A DNA stretch of 64,000 bases from Nitratireductor kimnyeongensis. Its GTDB lineage: Bacteria; Pseudomonadota; Alphaproteobacteria; Rhizobiales; Rhizobiaceae. The notes under the pieces are model-generated. The model ran no database searches. It had not been told where the DNA came from and saw nothing but the letters and a program-made list of their open reading frames with translations. This document shows positions 40,694 through 48,413 of the stretch, in pieces. Within the stretch, counting starts at the first letter, position 1; each line of letters opens with the position of its first letter. Made by a program: the position numbers and the translations under genes. The stretch lies in the NCBI RefSeq assembly GCF_019891395.1, contig NZ_CP078144.1, forward strand, positions 124,001-188,000. The letters are read 5' to 3'.

Positions 40694-42010
40694 ATGAAAC
40701 GCGAAGAAATCATCATGTTGTGCACCGCGGATCTGGCCGGACAGGTCCGGGGCAAGGGGTTCCCGGCTTCGGATCTGGACACGCGGCTGCGCAAGGGGAT
40801 CGGCTGGACGCCCACCAACTGCATGATCACCGCGCATGGCCCGATCGCGCCGACGCCCTGGGGACCTTATGGCGATACGGTGCTTACCCCCGACCCGGCC
40901 ACGCGTGTACGTGTCGATTTCGGCCCGGATGCAGCTGCCAGCCACTTCATGATGGGCGACATCATGAACCTGGATGGCACGGCTTGGAGTGTGTGTCCGA
41001 GGGGATTTCTCAAGCGGATGCTGCGTGAATTGGAGGAGCGGCACGGGCTGCGGATCAAGGCGGCTTTCGAGCACGAATTCATGCTGGAAGGCATGGAGGA
41101 GCGCCCGAATGCGAGCTACGCGCTCGATTCCTTCCGCCGCCAGGGGCAGTTTGCCGAGACTTATCTGGGTGCACTCAAGGAAGCGGGTCTGGAGATCGAC
41201 ACGTTCATGCCTGAATATGGGCCCATGCAATACGAAGTAACGGTCGGGCCGGCCGATGATGAACGCTCGGCCGATCACGCTATCGCCGTGCGCGAGATTG
41301 CGCGGGCCGTCGCCCAGCATTTCGGTCACCGGGCCAGCTTCACCCCGATCCTGCGACCGGATGCCGTGGGCAATGGCGTTCACATTCATTTCGGCCTCCT
41401 CGACGCCGAGAGCGGCGCGCCGGTCAACCACGATGCTTCAGCCCCGAATGCGGTCTCTGCAAAAGCGGCCAGCTTCCTGTCGGGTATCCTCTCGCTGATG
41501 CCCGCTATCACGGCGGTAACCGCTGCTTCGACCATTTCCTATCTGCGCCTGACGCCGGATCGCTGGAGTGCGGCTTATAACAATCTGGGCGAGCGCGACC
41601 GCGAGGCCGGCCTGCGCATATGCCCCGTGTTTCCCGGCGCGGGCGTCGACATCGCAAAGCAGTTCCATTTCGAATTCCGTGCGGCGGATGCGGCGGCCAG
41701 CCCCTACATGGTGCTGGGCGCGCTGGTGGCCGCCGGCCTTCACGGCCTGGATGCAGGCTTGCCCGAGCCTCAGGTCTGTCGCAAGCCGCCCCAGCATATG
41801 ACGGAAAGCGACCGGCAGGCGCTGGGCGTTGTCAGATTGCCGCAATCTCTGCAGGCCGCGCTCGACCTCTTCGAAGGCGAGGCGGCGTTACGTCCGCTTT
41901 TCGGGGAGGAGCTGGTTTCGGCTTATCTCGCACACAAGCGGTTCGAGGCAGAGCTGATGAAAGAACTTTCGCCCGAAGACCAATGCGCGAAGTATCGGCA
42001 GGCCTATTGA
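40694..42010 (+). CDS. Glutamine-synthetase-family ligase (gamma-glutamylamide synthetase-like)
   Basis: A 438-residue glutamine-synthetase-fold protein starting MKREEIIMLCTADLAGQVRGKGFP. The metal-binding glutamates are visible in AFEHEFML, the NGVHIHFGL block supplies the conserved GxHxH-type residues, and RDREAGLRICP and FEFRAADAAASPYMVLGAL are the C-terminal substrate and metal regions. The sequence is closer to PuuA/FluG-like ligases, which glutamylate amines, than to housekeeping GlnA. The ATG at 40694 follows GAGGGG; an ATG at 40682 overlaps the rpiR stop. It probably ligates glutamate to an amine or assimilates ammonia in the local pathway. Confidence 0.82.
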   Translation: MKREEIIMLCTADLAGQVRGKGFPASDLDTRLRKGIGWTPTNCMITAHGPIAPTPWGPYGDTVLTPDPATRVRVDFGPDAAASHFMMGDIMNLDGTAWSVCPRGFLKRMLRELEERHGLRIKAAFEHEFMLEGMEERPNASYALDSFRRQGQFAETYLGALKEAGLEIDTFMPEYGPMQYEVTVGPADDERSADHAIAVREIARAVAQHFGHRASFTPILRPDAVGNGVHIHFGLLDAESGAPVNHDASAPNAVSAKAASFLSGILSLMPAITAVTAASTISYLRLTPDRWSAAYNNLGERDREAGLRICPVFPGAGVDIAKQFHFEFRAADAAASPYMVLGALVAAGLHGLDAGLPEPQVCRKPPQHMTESDRQALGVVRLPQSLQAALDLFEGEAALRPLFGEELVSAYLAHKRFEAELMKELSPEDQCAKYRQAY

Positions 42011-42025
42011 GGCTCGGGCGTGCGG

Positions 42026-42051
42026 GGGGAGGTGTAGAGCATCTCCCCTTT
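42026..42051 (+). terminator. Weak terminator after glutamine-synthetase-like gene
   Basis: GGGGAG (42026-42031) and CTCCCC (42043-42048) form a 6-bp stem with an 11-base loop, followed by TTT. It lies in the 68-base gap between convergent genes. Confidence 0.5.
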
Positions 42052-42078
42052 AGCACGGGCGTGTAATGCCGGCCGAAT

Positions 42079-42717
42079 TCAGGCGAAATCGCGTTTCATC
42101 GCGGCAATCAGGCTGTCCGTGGTCTCCATGCGGCAATAGCCCTTGAACGCGTTGAGCGCCGCGTCATGCCGCGCCTGCGTGTCGGTCGCGCAACCATCGG
42201 AAACGCAGATCATGTGAAAACCGCGATCGGCACCGTCGCGGATTGTATGGTCCACACACTGATCGGTCAGGAACCCCGTCACGGTGATCGTGTCGAGCCC
42301 TATATTGCGGATCAGATACTCGAAGTTTGTCGAGTTGAAGAGGCTCGAGGAGGTTTTGGGTATGACCATCTCGTCGCCTTGCGGGGCAACCTCATCGATC
42401 ACCTTTGCATCCAACGATCCCTTGGGAATGAAGAAGTTCGACAGCTTGTAGTCGAGACTGCGGTCGCGTCCGTCTTCGGTGAAGTTCTCCATCACCGTGT
42501 AGATCACTTCAACGCCATGGGTGCGGGACGCATCTATGAGCCTTGCAATGTTGGGAATGACCTGACTCCGGGCAGCGTCGTAGAACTCGGGGCGCGGCTG
42601 GCGGTTTGCCTCGTCCATCACCCAGTTCTGGACATCGATGACCAGAAGTCCGACGCGCTCCGGGCGCAGCGGCTGCGCCCGCGTCTCGTAAACATCCCTT
42701 TGGCGCGGTGCGCTCAT
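42079..42717 (-). CDS. Isochorismatase-family cysteine hydrolase
   Basis: A 212-residue cysteine hydrolase. The catalytic triad is visible as D in GLLVIDVQNWV, K in MVIPKTSSSLF and C in TGFLTDQCVDHTIRDGADRGF. Family members include nicotinamidase, N-carbamoylsarcosine amidase and ureidoacrylate hydrolase (RutB); they split amides or carbamoyl groups. The ATG overlaps the livM stop (ATGA), so the enzyme is translationally coupled to the transporter and probably acts on its substrate. Which amide is cleaved cannot be decided. Confidence 0.88.
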   Translation of the reverse strand: MSAPRQRDVYETRAQPLRPERVGLLVIDVQNWVMDEANRQPRPEFYDAARSQVIPNIARLIDASRTHGVEVIYTVMENFTEDGRDRSLDYKLSNFFIPKGSLDAKVIDEVAPQGDEMVIPKTSSSLFNSTNFEYLIRNIGLDTITVTGFLTDQCVDHTIRDGADRGFHMICVSDGCATDTQARHDAALNAFKGYCRMETTDSLIAAMKRDFA

Positions 42718-43769
42718 TGCGTTTTCCTTCCGCTGAAGAGGCGCCGCACGAAAGCGGGTTCGCCGCTACCGAACAACCCGCCCGGCTTGAGATAGAGAAC
42801 AACGATCAAGCAGAGCGCGACGATGACCTGGCTCATGCCATAGAGGCCGATGCTTTCTTCCACCGGGCGCAGCGCCTCGGAGAGAACCGTGATGGCCGTT
42901 GCCGCAACCACTGCCCCGGTGATGCTGCCCGATCCGCCGATCACGACCATCACCACGATGTTGAAAGCAAGCAGGACGGAATAGGTTTTCGGTGTGACCA
43001 CACTGATGAGATGGGCCAGCAAAGCGCCTGCCATGGCCGCCATGACGGCACCGATCACAAAGGCAAGGATCTTCAATCGCGCGGCATTGATGCCGCTGCA
43101 GGAGGCAGCGAGCTCATTCTCCCGCACCGCCATCATCGCACGTCCGAGCGAGGAATATTTGATCCGCCAAGTGATCGCGACAACGATGACAAGGAAGCCC
43201 AGCGCCCACCAGATGTTCACATGACGCGGCAGGCCACTGAGGCCCGCGCCGCCACGCGTGATGCCATCCCAATTGGTGGCGAGACCCTGCACAACGATGA
43301 TGAGCCCCAGCGTTGCAACCGCGAGATAGTGCCCCTTGAGACGCAACACGGCCCAGCCGATGGCCAGCGCCACCAGTCCACCGACCAGGCCCGCGATCAG
43401 CAGGGCAGGGAACATGGAAAGTTCCGTCGAAGCCAGCCAGTCGGGCAGTCCCGGCAGCATCGATCCCTTGCGCCGCGCAGAGAAGGTCAGAATCGCGGCC
43501 ACATAGGCTCCAATCGTCATAAACGCGGGATGCCCGAGCGAGAACAGTCCGGTGAGACCATTGGTCAGTGTCAGGGAGACGGCGAGCGCCGCATTGATGA
43601 ACAGAAGCGCGAGCAGTGTGACGAGATAACTGTTCAGCCCCTGCTGCGCGGCCCAGACAGCCGCAGCGGCTGCAATGACGGTCACAATGGCAGCAACGAA
43701 GCCGCTGCGGGGCGTTGCCGGAGCCGATGCGGTTTCCGTCACGGATGTGGTCTGCGGGCTGGTCTGCAT
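42714..43769 (-). CDS. livM: Branched-chain-type ABC transporter permease LivM
   Basis: A 351-residue LivM-type permease with about nine or ten hydrophobic segments. LTNGLTGLFSLGHPAFMTIGAYVAAIL is the conserved first block and GRAMMAVRENELAASCSGINAARLKILAFVIGAVMAAMAGALLAHL the EAA-loop region. It is one base after livH and overlaps the downstream hydrolase gene. It forms the channel with LivH. Confidence 0.92.
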   Translation of the reverse strand: MQTSPQTTSVTETASAPATPRSGFVAAIVTVIAAAAAVWAAQQGLNSYLVTLLALLFINAALAVSLTLTNGLTGLFSLGHPAFMTIGAYVAAILTFSARRKGSMLPGLPDWLASTELSMFPALLIAGLVGGLVALAIGWAVLRLKGHYLAVATLGLIIVVQGLATNWDGITRGGAGLSGLPRHVNIWWALGFLVIVVAITWRIKYSSLGRAMMAVRENELAASCSGINAARLKILAFVIGAVMAAMAGALLAHLISVVTPKTYSVLLAFNIVVMVVIGGSGSITGAVVAATAITVLSEALRPVEESIGLYGMSQVIVALCLIVVLYLKPGGLFGSGEPAFVRRLFSGRKTQ

Positions 43770-43770
43770 G

Positions 43771-44661
43771 TCAGGCGCGCTCCTCGGTCTGGCGAACGAA
43801 CAGGCCGGAGGGGCGAACCAGCAGGATCACGATCAAAAGCAGGAAGACGAATGTATCCCGATAGCCGGAGAATTCCTGCGGCAGAAGGCCGACGAACAGA
43901 ACTTCCGAAAGACCGAGAATATACCCGCCCATCATTGCTCCGCCGATCGATCCGACACCGCCAATCACGCAGGCGACAAAAGCCTTGAGGCCCGGCACGA
44001 AGCCGAGAAGCGGATCGATCTGCCCGAATTTGCCACCCCAGAAAAGGCCCGAAACAGCGGCAAGCGCGCTGCCAATGGCGAAGGCTGCGAGGATGGTTCG
44101 GTTCACCGCAACGCCCATCAGACGGGCTGCCGTCAGGTTCTCGGCGGTTGCGCGCATCGCTCTCCCGAGCCGCGTTCGATAGACCACGAGGAACAGGCCG
44201 CCGATGAGAAAAAGCGTCAGAACGATGATGGCGATGTCCGTCAGCGATGCGTTCACACCGCCGAAACCCACCCGCTGACGCATGAAGGCGGGGAAGAGGA
44301 AATTCCTCGGCTGCCCAGAGAGGATCATCAGCGCGCTGTTTTGAATGGCAATGGAGACTGCGAGGGTCGCGATAAAGCCCGTCACCTGGCTCGAGCCGCG
44401 TATTGGGCGGAAGACGATGGTTTCAATGGTCATGCCGGCGATGGCGCCGATTGCGAGAACGAAAACGAGAATCAGCGGCCAGGGCACACCGGCGGTTACG
44501 AGTGCCAGAGTAGAGAAAGCACCGATCATCACGAGATCGCCATGGGCGAAATTGATCAGCCGAACGATGCCGTAGATCATCGAAAAGCCGATGGCGACAA
44601 GGGCGTAGAGACTGCCAAGCGCCAGCCCGTTGATAATCTGCTGAAACAGATACTGGCTCAT
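43771..44661 (-). CDS. livH: Branched-chain-type ABC transporter permease LivH
   Basis: A 296-residue LivH-type permease. QQIINGLALGSLYALVAIGFSMIYGIVRLINFAHGDLVMIGAF is the standard N-terminal block, and GRAMRATAENLTAARLMGVAVNRTILAAFAIGSALAAVSGLFWG the cytoplasmic loop region. The ATG overlaps the livF stop by four bases. It partners with LivM. Confidence 0.93.
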   Translation of the reverse strand: MSQYLFQQIINGLALGSLYALVAIGFSMIYGIVRLINFAHGDLVMIGAFSTLALVTAGVPWPLILVFVLAIGAIAGMTIETIVFRPIRGSSQVTGFIATLAVSIAIQNSALMILSGQPRNFLFPAFMRQRVGFGGVNASLTDIAIIVLTLFLIGGLFLVVYRTRLGRAMRATAENLTAARLMGVAVNRTILAAFAIGSALAAVSGLFWGGKFGQIDPLLGFVPGLKAFVACVIGGVGSIGGAMMGGYILGLSEVLFVGLLPQEFSGYRDTFVFLLLIVILLVRPSGLFVRQTEERA

Positions 44662-45380
44662 GCCGCTACCCCCAGATAGGACTGGCGTACACGGTCATTG
44701 CTGGCGAGTTCTTTACCGGTTCCCGACAAGACGATGTTTCCGTTTTCCATGACATAGGCGCTGTCGGCAATCTCAAGCGCCATGGCTGCATTCTGTTCGA
44801 TCAGGAGGATGGTGACGCCGGTGGATTTCAACCGTTGGATAACGTCAAAAATCGTCTCGACGACCAGGGGCGCAAGTCCGAGGGATGGCTCGTCGAGCAA
44901 CAGCATCTTTGGCTTGGCAAGGAGCGCTCTCCCAATGGCCACCATCATCTGCTCCCCGCCTGAAAGTGAGCCAGCAGCGACATTGGCCCGCTCTGCCAGA
45001 ATGGGGAAGAGCGTGTGTACCTCCTCCATCGTGCGGCGCACCTCTGCGCGGTCTCGCTGCGCGTAGGCACCCATGTCGAGGTTTTCGGCGACGCTGAGCG
45101 ACTGGAAAATCTGCCGTCCTTCCGGGCAGTGGATCAGACCAGCGCGCACGATCTTCTCCGATGACAGCCGGGTAAGATCCAACGTCTCACCTTCGGTGTG
45201 CAGCAAAGCGCTGCCCGAACGCGGGCGCAGAAGGCCCGAGAGCGTGAGAAGCGTGGTCGATTTGCCTGCGCCATTGGCGCCGATCAAAGCCGCGAGCTGG
45301 CCTTGTCGTACATCGAAAGATACACCTTTCAGCACATGGGTCGCGCCGCGATAGACATTGAGATCGCGCACCTCAAGCAT
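44658..45380 (-). CDS. livF: Branched-chain-type ABC transporter ATPase LivF
   Basis: A 240-residue ATPase. It has Walker A GANGAGKST, signature LSGGEQMMVAIGRAL and Walker B MLLLDEPSLGLAP. MLEVRDLNVYRGATHVLKGVSFDVRQGQLAALIG and HCPEGRQIFQSLSVAENL are LivF-specific blocks. Its start overlaps the livG end by eight bases. It works as a heterodimer with LivG. Confidence 0.93.
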   Translation of the reverse strand: MLEVRDLNVYRGATHVLKGVSFDVRQGQLAALIGANGAGKSTTLLTLSGLLRPRSGSALLHTEGETLDLTRLSSEKIVRAGLIHCPEGRQIFQSLSVAENLDMGAYAQRDRAEVRRTMEEVHTLFPILAERANVAAGSLSGGEQMMVAIGRALLAKPKMLLLDEPSLGLAPLVVETIFDVIQRLKSTGVTILLIEQNAAMALEIADSAYVMENGNIVLSGTGKELASNDRVRQSYLGVAA

Positions 45381-46164
45381 GGGTCTTCTCCTTGCGTCCG
45401 GTGCCGAGATAGGCCTCGATGACCGCCGGATCCTTCTGAACCTCCTGCGGGGAGCCTTCTGCTATGAGTTTGCCGCGGTTCAGAACCTGAATGCGGTCAC
45501 ACAGCCCCATGACCAGATGCATATCGTGTTCCACCACCAGGATGGCTATGCCGAATTCCGCATTGACCTGACGAATGAAGGAGACGAGATTACTCGTTTC
45601 GGAAGGGTTCAGCCCTGCTGCAGGCTCGTCAAGAAGCAGTGCTGCGGGTTCTCCGGCGAGGGCGCGCCCAATCTCGACTCGCCGCTGGTCGCCATAGGAA
45701 AGGTCGCCCGCTCGCTGCTGCGCAAAGGCGCTCAGGCCAATCCGATCAACGATGTCGCGGCTCATCTGACGCAGCGTCTCTTCCGAGCGCCAGAAGGACG
45801 GTAGTTGAAACATGGTTGCCAGCGTGCTCGCCGAGTGGCGCATGTGACCACCGCACATGACATTCTCGAGCACGCTCAGATCCTCGAACAGGCGAATGTT
45901 TTGAAATGTTCGGGCAAGGCCGGCGTGGGCCATCCGGTGAGGCGGCTGCCCTGTCATATCCTTTCCCGAGACAGAAATGCTCCCGGCTGAAGGTTTGAGC
46001 ACACCGGTCAGAAGATTAAACGCCGTTGTCTTGCCCGCTCCGTTCGGTCCAATAAGCCCGACAAGATCTCCCCTGCCGAGCCGCAAATCATATCCATCGA
46101 CGGCCAAGAGCCCGCCAAACCGTTTCGCAAGGCCCAAGGCCTCGATAACCGGCGTGTCACTCAC
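45373..46164 (-). CDS. livG: Branched-chain-type ABC transporter ATPase LivG
   Basis: A 263-residue ATPase. Walker A is GPNGAGKTT, signature LSYGDQRRVEIGRAL and Walker B LLLDEPAAGLNPSE, followed by the LivG C-terminus DRIQVLNRGKLIAEGSPQEVQKDPAVIEAYLG. The GTG at 46164 (start of VSDTPVIEALGLAKRFGG) follows GGGAG at about ten bases; longer upstream frames read into the operator region and encode nothing like LivG. It is first in the operon livG-F-H-M-hydrolase and diverges from the formylglutamate amidohydrolase-family gene. Confidence 0.92.
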   Translation of the reverse strand: MSDTPVIEALGLAKRFGGLLAVDGYDLRLGRGDLVGLIGPNGAGKTTAFNLLTGVLKPSAGSISVSGKDMTGQPPHRMAHAGLARTFQNIRLFEDLSVLENVMCGGHMRHSASTLATMFQLPSFWRSEETLRQMSRDIVDRIGLSAFAQQRAGDLSYGDQRRVEIGRALAGEPAALLLDEPAAGLNPSETSNLVSFIRQVNAEFGIAILVVEHDMHLVMGLCDRIQVLNRGKLIAEGSPQEVQKDPAVIEAYLGTGRKEKTHA

Positions 46165-46229
46165 GGCAAATCTGCTCCCTTGTTGTTGGCCCAACGATAT
46201 GGCGGCTGCGGGACCAGCGTCAACAAAAA

Positions 46230-46278
46230 GATACATCTTGCAATGAAACAAATGGATTTGTACGATTTCATACAAATC
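46230..46278. promoter_or_regulatory. GATACAT motif and inverted repeat in livG/hydrolase divergent region
   Basis: GATACAT (46230-46236) matches the twin motifs near rpiR. Next to it, GATTTGTA (46255-46262) and TACAAATC (46271-46278) are perfect 8-bp inverted arms around CGATTTCA. The stretch GATTTG followed by TAC also recalls GATTTGATAC at 39751. These point to a shared operator for the two divergent operons. Confidence 0.6.
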
Positions 46279-46295
46279 TCTTGGGAGGCATCTGC

Positions 46296-47081
46296 GTGTC
46301 TGATCTGAATGAAACCGCGCTCCACGGGGTCCTGAAGGCGCATGAGCCGCACCCGCTTGAAACGTTCAATGAAAGCGCGGCCTCAGACTACTTCATCATC
46401 TGTGAGCATGCGGGGCGGAGGATCCCCGAAAATCTGGGCACGATGGGGCTTTCCGAAAAGGACCTCACACGTCACATCGCCTGGGACATCGGTGCGCTTT
46501 CGGTTGCCAGGACGCTTTCGGACATCCTGAATGCACCGCTCTACACGCAACGCTATTCGCGTCTCGTGTGCGACTGCAACCGTCAACCGGATGCGGAAAC
46601 CTTCACGCCTGAAACCAGCGAGGGAACGGTGGTCCCGGCAAACAGGACTCTCTCACCTGATGAGCGCAGAATGCGGGCAGACGAGATTTTCTGGCCTTTC
46701 CACAACGCCGTTTCACAGGCGCTCGACAAGCGCGAACAGGAAGGGCGCAAGACAAGGCTTGTGACGATCCACTCGTTCACCCCTGTTTTTCTGGGTAAGA
46801 GCCGTCCGTGGGAAATCGGCATTCTGTTCAATCGCGACAAGTCGCTGTCACCGGCGATGCTCGAATGGTTTCGCCGGAACACGGATCTGTGCGTGGGGAG
46901 CAACCAGCCCTATGCCGTGAGTGACGCCACGGACTATGCCGTGCCAGTCCATGGTGAAAGGCGCGGCATACCCTGCGTTGAAATCGAGATCCGCAATGAT
47001 CTCATCGGGTCTGAGGAAGACGCAGCCGAATGGGCGGATCTCATTGCCAGGGGTCTGGTGGCGTCCGAGCCGCTGCTCTGA
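46296..47081 (+). CDS. N-formylglutamate amidohydrolase-family protein
   Basis: A 261-residue protein of the HutG-like family. FIICEHAGRRIPENLG, HIAWDIGALSVARTL and YSRLVCDCNRQPDAETF carry the histidine, aspartate and arginine positions conserved in the zinc-dependent family, and TIHSFTPVF and CVEIEIRNDLI follow. Family members release formate from N-formylglutamate or act on related N-acyl amino acids. No other histidine-degradation gene is present, so a different substrate is likely. The GTG at 46296 lies seven bases after GGGAGG. It diverges from livG and probably shares its control. Confidence 0.85.
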   Translation: MSDLNETALHGVLKAHEPHPLETFNESAASDYFIICEHAGRRIPENLGTMGLSEKDLTRHIAWDIGALSVARTLSDILNAPLYTQRYSRLVCDCNRQPDAETFTPETSEGTVVPANRTLSPDERRMRADEIFWPFHNAVSQALDKREQEGRKTRLVTIHSFTPVFLGKSRPWEIGILFNRDKSLSPAMLEWFRRNTDLCVGSNQPYAVSDATDYAVPVHGERRGIPCVEIEIRNDLIGSEEDAAEWADLIARGLVASEPLL

Positions 47082-47110
47082 CGCCTCAAACCGCAAAATG
47101 AGACAGCCGT

Positions 47111-48193
47111 TCAGTCAGCGTGTTTGCGGATGACGCCGTAGACGATGTTGCGATTGCCGCCATAAAAGACTTCGGTGTCAGCATGATTCTTGTCGATCGC
47201 ACGATCGATTATGTCCTGCATGTCCTTGTCCGCGCGCAGGATCAATGGCCAGTCCATGAACGTTTCCATGTACCCATCAGTCGTGATCTCGTCGCTGAAA
47301 TTGGCGAACAGGAATTCGCCGCCCGGTTTGACCAGCTCCATGGCGCGCTGCGTGAGGCGGATGGCGACAGCCCGCGGAAGATAATCGTAGAGCCCCGAGG
47401 CATAGACAAGATCAAACGTGCCGAGTTTGTAGGCGCGGCGAAGAATGCCTTTCACCGAACCGTCGATGGCTTCGACTCCGGTTCCGGCCAGGTCCCGGTT
47501 GACCGTGCCGACACTGATCGGATCCTGATCGAGACCGATCCAGCGCTTCAGTTTTTTCCCGGCCAGGGCGTTGGACAGTTCCGCTTCGCGAAGATGGCCG
47601 CAGGCTATGGCCAGAACTTCTGCGTTCTCGACGCGCTCCGCAGTGGCATCCACTGTGCGCGCCAGTATATCGCGCCTCTCACGGCCGGCCACCGAGCTCG
47701 CCGCTTCGCTTGTATACGCGTAGATTTCGCGGCCGAGTTCCGTTGAGGAAGCCACGATCTCGTCGGCGCTGGAATGCTTGTAGTAGATGTCGAGCAGGCT
47801 GGCATCGCCGGAATAGCCGCGCGGCTTTTCAAAGGACCAGCGCGTAAAGGGATCCTGTTTCAGAAATTCTGAAACAGGGTGTTCCTGCGCCAGGGGAATG
47901 AGCTGCTGCCATACGGCGGGCGATGCCTGATTACGCAGTTCGTGCAGGCGGCCTGCAAGCCGATCGACGACCTGCCCCGCTGGCGTGCCCGCTTCGAAAC
48001 CCTGCCGTGCAAGATCGAGAATCAGCGCCAATTGAGCAATCTTCTCTTTCAGCTCTGTGGAATCGGCAACATCAGACGTTGTCGCGTGTTTCTTGATGAG
48101 CTGAGATGTAATCAAACTCTGCTCGTCAAGCTTCAAATGAGAGGCTTGTGCCACTTGTCCGTCCCCTTGGCTGGTCTCGGTCACTATACCCAT
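47111..48193 (-). CDS. Class I SAM-dependent methyltransferase
   Basis: A 360-residue protein. The C-terminal two thirds holds a Rossmann methyltransferase with a variant motif I, VLAIACGHLREAELS, followed by RWIGLDQDPISVGTV and FDLVYASGLYDYLPRAVAIRLTQRAMELVKPGGEFLFANFS. The N-terminal third (QLALILDLARQGFEAGTPAGQVVDRLAGRLHELRNQ and FEKPRGYSGDASLLDIYYK) resembles proteins annotated as PhcB-like 3-hydroxy fatty-acid methyl-ester synthases; I am not certain of that link. The ATG at 48193 is chosen over a TTG at 48223 with no ribosome site. It diverges from the GGDEF-EAL gene. Confidence 0.75.
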   Translation of the reverse strand: MGIVTETSQGDGQVAQASHLKLDEQSLITSQLIKKHATTSDVADSTELKEKIAQLALILDLARQGFEAGTPAGQVVDRLAGRLHELRNQASPAVWQQLIPLAQEHPVSEFLKQDPFTRWSFEKPRGYSGDASLLDIYYKHSSADEIVASSTELGREIYAYTSEAASSVAGRERRDILARTVDATAERVENAEVLAIACGHLREAELSNALAGKKLKRWIGLDQDPISVGTVNRDLAGTGVEAIDGSVKGILRRAYKLGTFDLVYASGLYDYLPRAVAIRLTQRAMELVKPGGEFLFANFSDEITTDGYMETFMDWPLILRADKDMQDIIDRAIDKNHADTEVFYGGNRNIVYGVIRKHAD

Positions 48194-48413
48194 ACCGAGC
48201 CCGTTACGAAAGAATTTAATCAATTTAGACTAAAACTTATGCGGGTCAGGATTGCCAGGATTCGCCGGCAGCTAAGACTGCTTCCCGTGGTCTCGTTAAC
48301 GCATTGTTGACATAAAATGTCGTTTCCAACCGGTGGCAGAGGCCCAAGATGTCGAGTTAAGACATCCTAATTGTTTGCCGTGTAATAAGGATACGTTGCA
48401 AAGGAAGGTCACG

